Assembly: GCA_022494885.1 (NCBI GenBank)
Contig: JAGVSM010003687.1
Location: 1-64,000 of the forward strand
Reading direction: 5' to 3'
Source of the DNA: Micrasema longulum
Lineage: Eukaryota > Arthropoda > Insecta > Trichoptera > Brachycentridae
Length of the DNA stretch: 64,000 nucleotides
The notes under the pieces are model-generated. The model worked only from the letters and a program-made list of their open reading frames with translations, was not told the origin of the DNA and did no database searches. Shown piece by piece: positions 11,580-22,439 of the stretch (the stretch's first letter is position 1; each line of letters starts with the position of its first letter). A program made the position numbers and the translations under genes.

Positions 11580-11660
11580 ACAGGTGTAAAATTGCCACTT
11601 AAACCAGCTAACGACAGGTCATAAGACCTGGAAAATCACCTTAACAAATACGTTCTCTCT
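11580..11660 (+). repeat. Foldback/MITE family, internal block
   Basis: It contains GTGTAAAATTGCCACTTAAA, CCAGCTAACGACAGGTCATA and AGACCTGG, the diagnostic internal segment of the family best seen at 54,551-54,900. The block that precedes it in other copies lies at 11,290-11,345, on the other side of a SINE. Confidence 0.65.
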
Positions 11661-12399
11661 ATATTACGAGTATGTTATATAAAATAAAACATGATATTTT
11701 TAAACAAACCGTTTTGCAGTTTTATTGATCAGAAAACTAGAAATGTAATTTTTTATAAATGTTTTTTTATTATTTTATTGATTAGTCTAAAACTAGATAG
11801 TTAAGCCTTTAAACTTTATTATTTTGTTTTTTAAATCACTGTTTGTAGCACATTGCATACTATTGAAAATTAAGAAGTGTAGAGTAACGAGAAAGTGCGT
11901 ATAAAAATATTTTCTTTAGCGCGGTTAAAATAAGCATTAAATTGTACGGCGAAGTTTCTTGAAAATATATAAAAAAATAATAATAAAAATGAGTTTAATG
12001 AAAACAAACAACTAGAGTGTTGCGATAGATTTCCGGTATACGGGAAGTCAATTCACCAATCAGCAGAACTCACTGAAGAGAACTTGAAACGTCACACGCG
12101 GAGTCGTTTCAAAATTGCAGAACTTAAAAAATCAGCGCTGATAATACGACACATGATTTTTTTTTTAATTTGGTTAGTTTGATAGTATATTGACAAATAA
12201 AAATAATAAAAAATAACAACTGAAGTTTTTCATCATAAAGAGTGACGGGTCTATCAATTAAATATTATTTGTAAAAAACAAAATTAATGTAAAGAAATTT
12301 TGTTTGAGTATATATTATCCGTATATCAGACCAATACATTACATTACAGATTAATAGTGTTGGAGCACTCTCACCCACACATCTATACGATAGTAATAC
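11661..12399. other. No recognised gene
   Basis: AT-rich sequence without recognised ORF or repeat. Confidence 0.3.
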
Positions 12400-12740
12400 A
12401 TTACCCATGCCGAGTGTTAGTGGATCCCTAATCTGATCTGAATACCGCGTACGAAGATTTTTACACCCAGTTTACATAATCGTATACAACACTTTTTCAT
12501 TTCCCTTTTGATCCCCCTTCCACCCCTTTTAACCGCGCCGCGGCCATCCCCACCCGAGACGAGGGAAGGCGTTTTCCCATCATCAGATAAAGTGAAAAAT
12601 TATTTTCATCGTCAAACTACTCCATAGTGGCAACATCACGTGACAGTTTTGTATGCTCTCTATTACATTTACTTTATCCGCGGACGGGTCGACCTTAACC
12701 TCTCGCGGTCGGGTCTAGTATTAGTATAGAGGCACAAAAC
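12400..12740. promoter_or_regulatory. GC-rich island with GATA-type sites
   Basis: CCCCCTTCCACCCC, the CG-rich AACCGCGCCGCGGCCATCCC and ACCCGAGACGAGGG, then CAGATAAAG near 12,583, TTTATCCGCGGACGGGTCG near 12,672 and CTCGCGGTCGGG near 12,701. CpG is locally abundant. No repeat partner. A host regulatory element or distal promoter is possible; composition is the only evidence. Confidence 0.3.
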
Positions 12741-13330
12741 ACATCTCACTTTCAATAAATTAATTTTATTTATTCTGTTCGGAGTAACTTTCAATTAAAT
12801 CTGTATCTACCTACAAGTCTTCATTTTCTAGCGCACCTCCCGTAACAATGATTCTACGTGTGAGTGCCGGAAAAAACATTGAATCTTCAGTACCGAACGA
12901 ACATCCAACAAATTAAGTGCTTCCAACAAACACAGCTTCTACCTAGACCGCCGTCTCCGTATAAGCTGTGTGCCAGCGTCGCGAGACCGCCAGTTTCTCT
13001 ACCGGGTTCCAGCATCGCGTCACGCTTCAACGTCAGCGGGTTAGTGGAGCTATGCAACCTTCATTCCCCAGCGATACAGTCCATAGGACGAAGTATTTCT
13101 TTACACCTCGTCCGCTCCTCAATATGTTCATTTCAAATTGATTGACAATTATATTCACGTCTTTTTAGGTTGTGCCCGTGTCAAACAATAATAATAGTTA
13201 ACAAAAGGAAAAAATCGAGTAAATCAAAAGAAAAATTTACATATTATACAAAAACAGTATTAACGATAAAATCCAAAAAAACAACTGGCAATACAAAAAA
13301 AATATGTATTTAATTATTAACGCCCAAAGG
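12741..13330. other. Weak open frame, no recognised gene
   Basis: A plus-strand frame at 12,864-13,145 (93 codons, Ser/Pro/Leu-rich) is less AT-biased than its surroundings but has no motif I recognise. It could be an unrecognised exon or chance. No flanking splice sites stood out. Confidence 0.2.
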
Positions 13331-13379
13331 GTTTTTACATGTACGGAGGTTATAAACAATATTCACAAATACATAAAAA

Positions 13380-13960
13380 AATACTAGTCACTCAAATATC
13401 TTTGTATATATAATTTCTCTGTACATGTGAGGTCACTGAACTACTCCTAAACGGCTTGACCGATTTACGTGTGGCTTTCAGAGAAATGTAGATCTTTGCG
13501 CTGTGCGTGTTCGTAGATATTAAAATCTTTAATCTAATATGTAAAAAAGAAGTAAGGAGCATAAATGTTTTATTCATCAATCTACCTGGGTTGCACTCGA
13601 GGAGAATGAATTTACAAGAAAATGAAAAGATGTTGTTTTTTTGTGTATCAAAAAAGTTTGTTTTTGAATGTTTACAAACAGCGTTTGGTTTTTGTGAATC
13701 TAAATCAGATTTTTTCCTGAAATTCCTTATAATTTCTACCCATTAATTTCTTTTTACTGGATTTTTGGTAATACAAAAATAATTTTTAATTCAATACATT
13801 TTAAAAATCGTTTTTATACATAAATTCACCCCTCTATTGGTGAGAAGACCGGTATTAGACGTTTGCAAAAATAATGTCATATTTGAAAAAATATTTATTT
13901 TATGTTTTAGAATTCAACTATAAACCTAGGTACCTACTTATTCAATATTTGAATATTAAA
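13380..13960 (+). repeat. Dispersed repeat X, copy 1
   Basis: About 550 bases share colinear blocks with 58,500-59,020: GTAGATMTTAAAATCTTTAAT (M = A or C in the two copies), TTTTATTCATC, GGTTGCRYYCGA, TTTTTACTGGATTTTTGGTAA and CTAGGTACCTA. The first part contains AAACGGCTTGACCGATTTAC, a phrase typical of non-autonomous DNA elements in insects, but I cannot assign a class. No coding capacity. Confidence 0.6.
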
Positions 13961-14985
13961 ACTTTTTTGTTTTGGAATTCAATCGTAAACAAGTACTTAG
14001 GTACCTACATATCAATAGAAAGGGTTTTTCCAAGCTAATAGCAGGCAAGTCAATGTTCGGGCAGGACAACGTCTGTCGGTTCCACTAGTTACTTATAAAT
14101 TATAAGAATGATTGGTTCTTAAAATTTGTTAATATCATAACAAACATTTTTTTTTGGTCATCGGTGTGTTTGTTACCGAGAGAGTAAATTTTTGGGAACA
14201 GATAATTAATGTGCGAATTTCACTTAGATATATTACTGTATCTAAAACAAATATGATGCCTCATTTGGCCTATTGGGCTCATTAAAATATACATACATTT
14301 TACCAAATCAGGAACATCGAAAAAATTGTTTGCATTTTCATACAAAAAATAAAACAGATAAGAAGTTATTCTTCCATCTTCTCCATAAGAGAAGATTGTC
14401 GTTTATATTTTCTCGCGGTAAATGCGGCTTAAAATGTATGAACCTATAAAGTTAAGGTTAAAACAAAGTTACATATTTTTATAGCACTGATTAAGTTATG
14501 AAAAAAATTCATGTTGTGGGAGAAATAGTTGAAAAAAGGGGAAGGAATGAAGGAAAGGGACGTGATTTTAATAGATATTACAATGATCATTACAATGAAA
14601 ATCGTGTAACGGGCTATATTGAAAGGTTGTTTGATTATTGATCAAAGGAAAATTATTTTTGAAAGCTATCCTAATGTCATTGATAACTCATCCAACCACC
14701 CTACTTTCCAAAAACATTCCGCTTTCGTTTCAATTTTGCACCGTTTAATAAATGTTCCTCTTTCTAAGCTTAACTTCAAAAAATAATTCAATATAAAACC
14801 CTTTTAAATGAATAATTTTGTGAATTCCCTAATCAAAAATGTTTTCCCTCTCCATTGAAAATAAATACTACATTTATTTTGCAGAATATCCAAAAACCAA
14901 AAAAAATACATTTTTATGGTACGTGTGTAATTTGAAGCGTATTAAATATAATATAAAAATAATTTCATGCGTAATATTGCCTATT
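13961..14985. other. No recognised gene
   Basis: AT-rich sequence. The end motif of repeat X (TTAGGTACCTACATA) recurs near 13,998, so the first 60 bases may be a partial duplication of it. Confidence 0.3.
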
Positions 14986-14989
14986 AGAT

Positions 14990-15180
14990 GAAACAATTGA
15001 GTCGGATAAATCTCATTCGCATTAATAAAGATTTCAGCTCTTTTTCTTAAAAGTCGACAAATTGAAGAGTTGAAAAAATAACATGGGCAGAATGGTAAAA
15101 GCTACACATTGTGTAAAATGCCCGCTTTAAATGTAAATTGCTCATTAGGCCAGTAATTGCCTAGACTTCCATATTTCCTC
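14990..15180 (+). repeat. Foldback/MITE family copy (diverged)
   Basis: The blocks are in the same order as at 54,551-54,900: AAGATTTCAGCTCTTTTTC, AAATTGAAGAGTTG, ACATGGGCAGAATGG, GCTACACATTGTGTAAAATG and TGCCTAGACTTCCATATTTC. Outer arms are not recognisable. Confidence 0.65.
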
Positions 15181-15479
15181 ATCATATATTTTTTTTAATA
15201 TATACAATTTGAAGTTTTAAAAATTTAGTTGTTGAAATTTAAGGAAAATCTAAATGTATTTTGACATATTTTATCATATATTGGTACCAAAGAATAATAC
15301 ATGTTTTTTTAATTTACGCGATTATACACCAATTATGTTTTTTTGTATGGTATTTTTGGTCTTGTAAGGTCCAGATACTCAAATTTTAATTTTTTGTGTC
15401 ATTAAAACATAAATAAAAAAATTTACGACAATTCTTCGACTTTAAATAGAATTGACAAACATTTCGATACCAGGAGTGA
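15181..15479. other. No recognised gene
   Basis: AT-rich sequence, nothing recognised. Confidence 0.3.
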
Positions 15480-15740
15480 AGAGGTTAGTAGGATATTTTC
15501 ACGCAATATGAATAAGCGGGCGATAACGTTTTTAAAGGTCCCGAATCTACCCCCACTTCTGTCCTTTCCTCCCCCCACCCGAAACTGTGTATATTATAAA
15601 TGATGTACACCGACTGGCTGCAGTGTTATCTGCTCTCCTCCCGGAGGCTGCCGGCCCCCACCCCTCCCGCACGGGGTGGCAGTCGGGTGGAACTGGAAGA
15701 CTCGAGATAAAAGATTCTTGACACGAGAATCTGCGTGAGA
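15480..15740. promoter_or_regulatory. GC-rich island with GATA-type sites
   Basis: It begins GCGGGCGATAACG, then CTACCCCCACTTCTGTCC, CCTCCCCCCACCC, TGTTATCTGCTCTCC, CCCGGAGGCTGCCGGCCCCC and CCCGCACGGGGTGG. GATAAC and TTATCT sites flank C-rich tracts. Minus-strand frames overlapping it (15,547-15,820) run the length of the island and probably reflect low stop frequency in GC-rich DNA. Confidence 0.3.
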
Positions 15741-17036
15741 TATGGCGAAGAAAATGAAAATATGCGGAGACAACAGAGGATCTGAAAGGCAATTTCAATA
15801 TTACATTCATACCTTTTCAAAGGGTGAGTAAATTGAGATTTTTACATGGTTTTAAAGCATGGGTAACTGCACTCGATTCGAGAATCGATTCCTGGCTTAA
15901 TAAAAAAAAATGTGCTGCAATCTAAATACGATTTTTTTCATGGTTTTTTGTTTTTTTCAAAGGTCTTTGATTATTATTAAAATAATAATAAAAATACTTT
16001 GCTTCTAACCACACGATATTAATAATATCAAAAAGTGTTATATTATTTCAACTTTGCATTGTTTATTTATTTCCTTTTTTTTTTTTTATGCATTTTTGTT
16101 TCTTTTTTATATTATTTTGTACATTTGCCAAACACAAGAGCCTGACTTTTTTGGCAAATTCAACCTGAAGTGTTCTATTTTTAATTTTATGTATGGACAA
16201 CGACAACAATTGAAAATAAATATGGACAACGCACGTTAGATTATATTGTTTTAAAAATATTTAATATGTTACCACTTGACATGAAAACATGTCATAATAA
16301 AAATAAAATTATGCATTTGTTACGAAAGTGGTTAGTAGACAGAACGTTCCTATATTTATTTACTATTTATGTAAAACATTTTGTATCTCTCATTGAATAC
16401 ATTTTCGTTATTTTTTAGGTTAACCTTTTCTTTTATTTTTTTCATATTTTATTATCAATTTTTAGATCTTAATTTTAAAATGTAATTTTAATTTTCTGAT
16501 TATTTTTATTTTTTCTGTAGATATGAATTGAAATTTTCGATTTTCTTTGATTTGTTTTTTATCTTGTTTTGATTACATTTATGAGCACACACTATTTATA
16601 TGTGTGTTTATATCTTTTTTTCCTATATTTAAAATATATTTAAGAATTAACTATTTACCAGCCATTTGGCTATTTTACTCTATTTTCTTACTTTTGAAAA
16701 AAAATTCTTTAAACCATTCTTATCTGGTTTTGTTGGGTTTTTTCTTCTTAATGATATTTTTAAAAGCATCAAAAATAAAATAATATATGTTCAATATTTT
16801 ATACGTTTACAGTATCATGCCTGTACTCTTTTATTTGATTATTAATTAAAATGAATGTCTGAGCGCCCGATGACAAACTATTATTGAATAGTTTATGGGG
16901 ACAAAATATGTTTTAATACTTTATTTTATTTATGACGTATTAATATTGTAATAATGTGTATATTTTATAAAGACTATGAAAAAAAAACATAGTTTTCATG
17001 CTAATAAAGGTTTACTAAAATAAATATTTTAAAAAT
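15741..17036. other. No recognised gene
   Basis: Very AT-rich. A possible tRNA-like B box (GATTCGAGAATCGATTCC) lies near 15,876, too isolated to call a SINE. Frames at 16,054 and 16,547 are Phe/Ile/Tyr-rich noise. Confidence 0.3.
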
Positions 17037-17081
17037 TACCGACCGGTTTCGGAGCTTCAAAAGCTTCCTTATCAAGGTTAA
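17037..17081 (-). ncRNA. Decayed hammerhead-ribozyme-like motif
   Basis: On the minus strand: TTGATAA (expected CTGANGA), a stem-loop GGAAGCTT/AAGCTCC with one bulged A, then GAAA, then ACCG-GT-CGGT as a very short stem III, then A at the cleavage position. The layout is that of a type-I hammerhead with the short stem III known from Penelope-like elements. Two core bases differ from consensus, so activity is unlikely. Confidence 0.35.
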
Positions 17082-17819
17082 ATGAAGTTCTTATATTTTT
17101 ATTTTTACTATCCCTAGAATTATTTTATCTTGAGACCATTTTAAAGGAAGATATTTTTAAAAAAAATATTTCAATTTTAATTAAATAACGAATAACCTCA
17201 AATTTAGTCTTTCGAATACGATTTTCATCTTTAGATTATTTTAATGTTAATTTTCCCGAAAAAAATATGTTACACCGAAACAATGTTTAAGAGATTTATT
17301 TTCTTTAAAATTATAGAATGCGTTCATCGATTTTTAATAACTCCCCATTAGAAAATAGGAATCAAGTTGTGGTAGAGCGAAAATACTGATTATTAAGGAA
17401 ATATCCTTGATATGAAAAATGTTACTTTTTTCTTGTATCAAATTCAAATATGTTTATTCTGTATGCACATTTATTTTATTATTTTTAAAAATTACGGGAA
17501 TATTTTGAATCGATAGCGATCATTGATAAAAACAAAATAGACAAATAAGTTTCCATAGTACATGACAGGTTCATAAAGATAATTTATAATTTTTTCAATC
17601 TTGAAAATCAAAAACGTTTAGTATAAATATTATGTAATTTTACGGTAAGAATCCTTTAAAATGAGTCTATTCTATATGTCGAAACTCGATATCAACTCGT
17701 AAATAAAACCGTTTCATCGCTTCACTATACCAAAAATCCAAGAAGCCCGAATCTTGTCAGAGTCCCAAATCGCCAAATCTTTTAGCAGACCATTCCATAC
17801 ACACAACATTAGTTCTCTA
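17082..17819. other. No recognised gene
   Basis: AT-rich, nothing recognised. Confidence 0.3.
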
Positions 17820-18010
17820 ATGACCCCCCCCCCACCATACCTGCCCCGGCCGCTGGAAGGGGAGGGGGGGGCGTTATCTTTCTACAACACCAAACATTTT
17901 GATCGCGATTCTTCCCGCTACAGACTTTAGGGGAGAAGTCCCGAGTCCTGAGTGGTAGCGGCTAGTCCTGGGAAGTTCTCGTAAAATCTTCCCCCTCGGG
18001 GGTTAAAAGC
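17820..18010. promoter_or_regulatory. GC-rich island with C-run and G-run
   Basis: GACCCCCCCCCCCACC, CTGCCCCGGCCGCTGG, then GGGGAGGGGGGGGCGTTATC with a TTATCT site, later GGGGAGAAGTCCCGAG and CCCCCTCGGGGG. The C-run and G-run, about 40 bases apart, could pair. No ORF and no repeat partner. Confidence 0.28.
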
Positions 18011-18205
18011 GATATTCTAATCGCCAAAGATAAACCTGCTTTCTCTAATGCATTCAAATTTGTGTACGAAAAAGTGTTTACTTTTTTCAAAGAGTTTTTT
18101 TTGTCAGCGTGGATGGAAAATACATTTCTGGGTGTGAAATATGACTAAAACTCTGGACGAGTGTTTTGAACTGGATTCTTCCTCTCAGGCGAAAATCCTG
18201 AAAAA

Positions 18206-18385
18206 GGAAGTGCGCCTTGTAGTGTAATGGTTGGGTTAGGTTAGCGTTTTTCTAACAACTACCATATTTAAGGTCCTAGGTTCGATCCCTGGAAGTGAAT
18301 TATTGATTTAAAAAAGTGGTTCTACGCTGCAATTTTTCATGGTTGCTGTACTGGCTCCTTAAGCGGAAGACTTGTCACCTTAACT
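18206..18385 (+). mobile_element. tRNA-derived SINE
   Basis: The tRNA-like head has GCCTTGTAGTGTAATGGTTG (A-box region) and GGTTCGATCCC at 18,279 (near-perfect B box), about 60 bases apart, longer than in a tRNA because of an insert containing TTGGGTTAGGTTAGCG. The body has GGTTCTACGCTGCAATTTTT and TGTACTGGCTCCTTAAGCGG. It is not a tRNA gene: the cloverleaf is not intact. No clear poly-A tail. Confidence 0.6.
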
Positions 18386-18599
18386 TCCATGTAACAAAGA
18401 TAATAAAGATACTCTTCGATTGAAGCATCAGATTAATGCCCTGTGCACAATTGACGTGAAAAGGGTAGTGATAATCATTTTTCATTTGAATTAAATAACA
18501 ATTTTAGAAGCATTCTTTACCAGTAAAAATAACCGTAATTAGAAGAAGCCCTACCACGTCCAAGTAACCACAAACCACAATTCGTCAAATGCATTAAAC

Positions 18600-18725
18600 G
18601 AATACTAATAGTAACACGGGTTCGAACCTCGGTATACCACAACTTGATTCCCATTTCCTGAAAGTTATATACTAATATAAGAATACGGCCTTGAAATTGA
18701 AATATTTGGGTAACACTTACGCAGT
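18600..18725 (+). mobile_element. SINE family B, 3' portion
   Basis: GGGTTCGAACCTCGGTATAC, CACAACTTGATTCCCATTTC, then a diverged GGCCTTGAAATTGAAATATT and GGGTAACACTTA match the B-box-to-3' part of the copies at 34,159 and 47,931. The head is missing or unrecognisable. Confidence 0.6.
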
Positions 18726-18765
18726 TTTTATATTTTTTTAATTCCATCTGTAAAGTGTTATTAAA

Positions 18766-18801
18766 TTATCGCGCCATTGAGATTATGCACCAAAAATGGC
18801 G
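18766..18801. repeat. Short inverted repeat
   Basis: GCGCCATT ... AATGGCGC, arms of about 8-9 bases around about 15 bases. It could form a small hairpin; no function is suggested. Confidence 0.4.
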
Positions 18802-18924
18802 CTATAAAAATTTGGCCCTGTTTTTTTTTTTTTTTTAAACTTATTTTTTTACTCGAATATTTCTGTTTTACTGTATACAAAGTTGTAATGCCGTAATCAA
18901 CTGTTTTATAAAATAGAAAAAATG

Positions 18925-18995
18925 TAACAGCAAGGAGCGAACCACTGATCCAGAGTACGAGGTACTAACGTGACTACCACCTGAGACAAAAAAAA
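18925..18995 (-). mobile_element. tRNA-like SINE head, minus strand
   Basis: In reverse complement it reads CTCAGGTGGTAGTCACGTTA and later AGTGGTTCGCTCCTTGC, a diverged A box and B box at tRNA-like spacing. Decayed. Confidence 0.4.
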
Positions 18996-18999
18996 ATAA

Positions 19000-19890
19000 G
19001 CGTATTCTGGGCGTTTTATAGTATTCTTAAAAGCATTTTGTTAACTTTAATTTCCACAACATCAAATTTCACAGAGAGAAAAATGTATTTTACGACTTGT
19101 GAAAAACACAACTTTTCCAACCATATTAATAAACGTGCACCTCAATTTGTTCTCCTATATTTAGATTTTGGCCTTGAGAAAATGAAAAATTTGTCACCAA
19201 CTATTTTTTTGAATAAACAAAGTTATGTAAATTATTCGTAAGATAAATAAATTGTTGTCGAAATGCGTTACAAACGTCACTTAAAAAGGAGATGTTTGTA
19301 AAAAATCTTGTTCATTTTCAAATTATGTCATTTGAATGCATCAATCATTTGGGTTTATTATACACATTTGGAGTTTTTTTAAACCAGTCGATTGGTTTAT
19401 TAAAAAAAAATCTTTTTGTGTTGTTATATTAAAATAGTCAATAAATTAAGTGAATGTCAATCTACATAACGATATGTTCCGAAAAATATGAAAGTATGTA
19501 CAAATTTAAAATAAGGTTTTTTTACAAAAAGGTAATTATGTTCCCAAAGAGACAAGAATCCTCATCGGTAAGTTTTATTTATTGAAAATGAAGCTAATGA
19601 TTATGTTTGTATAACTGTCTTTCATTAAGGAACATATTAACTGAACTGTCTTTAGACACACTGTCGTTAGACACTTCATTGTAAAGCCTGAGCATTCTTA
19701 GTACATGTGAAAAGAAAATAAAGTTGGTTGTATGGTTTTCCATAACAAACAAAGTGATGTGCTAATAAGTTGATCATTCAATACTTAATCACGTGTTAAA
19801 TAAACTTTTTTTATTTTATTTTTGAAACGCCGTGTTAAAATAATAAACCATAAAGTAGATATCAATAAAATTTAAACCAACGGGTGGATT
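19000..19890. other. No recognised gene
   Basis: AT-rich, nothing recognised. A 67-codon frame at 19,038-19,241 has no identifiable domain. Confidence 0.3.
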
Positions 19891-19899
19891 GAGAACTTT

Positions 19900-20185
19900 C
19901 AGACATCGGGATATTTTTGCTCGCCAGAAAGAGCGCCTTCGCCTTTCTTATGATGGCCTTCAAACTTCTGAACGGGTTAATTTATAACCCCAACCTTTTG
20001 GAGCGCATAAAATTATATGTACCGAGCAACTACATAAGACCTAGACAACACAGACCATATGTTCTTCCTGAATCCAGGGCAAATTTACCGTTGATGATGC
20101 TTGTGGGGAGGATGATTGGTCTGTTGAGCAGCCTACACTACAGAGAGGGGTGGATTTCCATGCTGGTGCTACCAGTTTTAGACTC
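19900..20185 (+). pseudogene. Jockey-like LINE ORF2 C-terminal fragment
   Basis: The plus-strand frame opens at 19,917 with a peptide containing MMAFKLLNGLIYNPNLLERI and LYVPSNYIRPRQH. This is the alpha-helical C-terminal tail found after the RT thumb in Jockey/CR1-like ORFs. It aligns by eye with PALLSELSLNVSGFRTRHTL in the 2.2-kb element, with the 22.5-kb copy and with the minus-strand copy at 55.1-55.3 kb. No RT motif remains. The frame runs on into a different LINE tail. Confidence 0.7.
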
Positions 20186-20480
20186 TTTCTCACAATGTAT
20201 TATATTTATAGATGCCAGGGAGAGAGGTGTGTGGAGAGGAGCAGTAAAGGAGGGGAAAACGGCACACGACGACCTCTGGCTGAAAAGTCTGAGGCGTAAA
20301 GGACTGCGAGGAAGGCAGCTACCTACTGGAGCCCCCCCCTTACAACCTGGAAGTGTGAGAAATGTAGCCGACTGTGCTGGTCCCGTATAAGACTATATAG
20401 TCACCGAAAAAACTGTCTTTCCCAGTCTTCCAGTTAGGTGTACATCACCATCGTCTCTCGAAGACGGACGGTTGCCATAT
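20186..20480 (+). pseudogene. LINE 3' end with C2HC zinc-finger-like tail
   Basis: Frame 1 (to about 20,340) encodes DARERGVWRGAVKEGKTAHD, like the 'DR..WR..V..G' segment near the end of many LINE ORFs. After a run of eight C at 20,331-20,339 the frame shifts. The next frame (20,348-20,437) reads WKCEKCSRLCWSRIRLYSHR followed by KNC: C-x2-C ... H-x4-C. The 3' end CACCATCGTCTCTCGAAGAC just after the stop is a familiar non-LTR terminus. The run of C suggests replication slippage as the cause of the shift. This block belongs to a different LINE clade from the fragment immediately upstream. Confidence 0.65.
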
Positions 20481-21299
20481 ATATAATATACATGTATGTA
20501 TATAATTTATATAATGATTTTTTCGCAAACAAGTTTGTAGATACTTTATTTATTTACAGGGTTACTGTATTATTTCAGTTAAATCTTCCTGTTTCCTTTG
20601 TTTACTATAGAATTTATAAACTAATTGTCGTACTTTATTAATCCATTGTGAACTTTTTTAAACATGTTCTTATTAATGCTAATCATATTTGTACAATGTA
20701 ATTGGCAATTGTGCTGTATTGTACATTTAATGAAAAAAATATTCAAACAATATTTATTTTCAAATAATGCAACATATATGTAATAAAACATATACTGCTG
20801 AAATAACTAGATAGACATATTTCATCATCTTTTTTAACTATTGCGAATAATCTCTTAGGAATTAACTTTAATAACAACATTCTACAGGTACATGTGTACT
20901 AGTTATTTTGAGTGGTAATTATTTTTCTCACACACTTAAATGTCGAATGTAATTGTATTTCTTTTGAGTAATTCCGTAATTGAAGATATGTGTATGTGGA
21001 ATTGTTTCGGTGTATATCTTAGGTTGGATGTATTTCTTATTTTGAATCTTTGTTAATTTTTTTGAACATAAAATGGATGAAATTATGTTTAACTGGAATA
21101 AAAATAATGCACGCAATAATCAAAATACACCTGTATCTCCGTCGAAGCAGAAGTACTCCTGCATAAGGTGTATATTCGTGTGTATCCTTCTGCCTGTATT
21201 CCTTCCAGTTTCCACCTGAAGGCGTCCGTTTGTAGTTTGGAGAAAGCAACCTTAAAGAGTAACAGTCTTATCATTTTTCTGGCAGTGCCATTAGCTTTC
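20481..21299. other. No recognised gene
   Basis: AT-rich, with TA-rich simple sequence at 20,476-20,520. Overlapping minus-strand frames at 20,928-21,304 show no domain. Confidence 0.3.
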
Positions 21300-21490
21300 C
21301 ACAATGGTGTCGAGGCGGGCCGCGTATATAAACGGTCCGTTATCCGTTATCCTACGGCACAGCCGAGTCGTTATCAACGGTCTAACGGCCGTTATGACAC
21401 CCCCTAAGTGATTCTCGCCGTTATAACGGCCCGGGGGGAGCGGGGGCCTAGGGGACGGGGGCAGCAAGGACGCGGCTAATCGGCGAATAT
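21300..21490. promoter_or_regulatory. GC-rich island with repeated CCGTTAT/ATAACGG units
   Basis: GGCGGGCCGCGTATATAAAC is followed by GGTCCGTTATCCGTTATCC, GTCGTTATCAACGG, CTAACGGCCGTTATGAC and GCCGTTATAACGGCCC, then G-rich sequence. At least six CGTTAT or ATAACG units occur within 90 bases, two as near-perfect palindromes. TATATAAAC could be a TATA box but no transcript start is identifiable. It resembles clustered sites for a MYB-like factor ((T/C)AACGG core) or a tandem repeat; both are inference. Confidence 0.35.
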
Positions 21491-21699
21491 TTGTTTATCG
21501 CGGGATACATATCTAAGGACGATTTTACACTGAACAGATAATACCGGATACTTGAATAAACCCAATGATAAGAAGGACATATTTTACGTGTATGTACAGT
21601 ACATTTGTTTTACAGATTTCCTTTTAAATATTTGTATACCTACACAGTTGGAAATCAGCATCTTGAAACCATTTTCCCAGTGAAACATTACACTATCTA
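21491..21699. other. No recognised gene
   Basis: Mixed-composition spacer between the CGTTAT-rich island and the Helitron-like element. Confidence 0.3.
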
Positions 21700-22161
21700 T
21701 CCATCCATGCTGATGTTTGTGTTTCTTTCACGTCTCAAAGGAGCGAACTATTGCCGTATTTTTTTTGCATAGGGAAAACCGGGGAGGTGAGAAATAAATT
21801 AACGTATTTATTTTTCATAAAATAAAAATAAAACGCCATGAAAAAATAGCAAATGTATCAACAATGAGTAACGTTATTTGAAAATAAGTAGGCAGTAAGG
21901 TGGGGTGTGAGAAGTAAGATTTGATATTTAATTTTAATGCTGAATTAAAAAACAATGCAAAGAAAAATACAAATATATCATTTGTGAACAGAATAACGAT
22001 GCTACATTATCATAGACCAACGGAACATCGTATTTCTTGCATAGCGATAGTAGGATAACCAAGCAATTTTTCCTATTAATTATTGAAAAACGACACAACT
22101 AATTAATTACCTAAATAATTTCTCGCAATGCCACGTGAACGAAGCCACGGGTAAAAGCTAG
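21700..22161 (+). mobile_element. Non-autonomous Helitron-like element
   Basis: The 3' end reads GAAGCCACGGGTAAAAGCTAG, a GC-rich pseudo-hairpin then a CTAG terminus before T, as Helitrons end (CTRR). Internal blocks GTCTCAAAGGAGCGAACTAT, TTGCATAGGGAAAACCGGGG and GTGAGAAATAAATTA match the longer copy at 28,839-29,334. No Rep/helicase gene is present, so it would depend on another element. The 5' boundary is not clear. Confidence 0.6.
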
Positions 22162-22439
22162 TACTTATTATATTTCGGTATTTTTCCTGAAAGCTCATGA
22201 ACACAAAGAATGCAATGATCTTACATTTGATAAAAAACACAGAACAGCTGATATGCAATAATCCTTTGTGTTCATATAACTTTCTCTTTTATAGACATTC
22301 CATAATATAAATAGTTTTTTTTTGTTAACTTGTTAAAAATATGTCGCTTATTTGGGGACGTTTCTTAATTATCAATGCAACGGAAATTCGTTTATTTTTA
22401 AAAATAGTTTACGTATCAATTTGACAATATCAACTTGTG
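22162..22439. other. No recognised gene
   Basis: AT-rich; may contain decayed upstream LINE sequence. Confidence 0.25.

Noticed and set aside
12864..13145. 93-codon Ser/Pro-rich frame downstream of a GC island
   Set aside because: No motif and no conserved signal. GC-richer DNA has fewer stops by chance.
21318..21335. TATATAAAC as a core promoter TATA box
   Set aside because: TA-rich hexamers are common here; no start site or ORF follows. Kept only as part of the island description.
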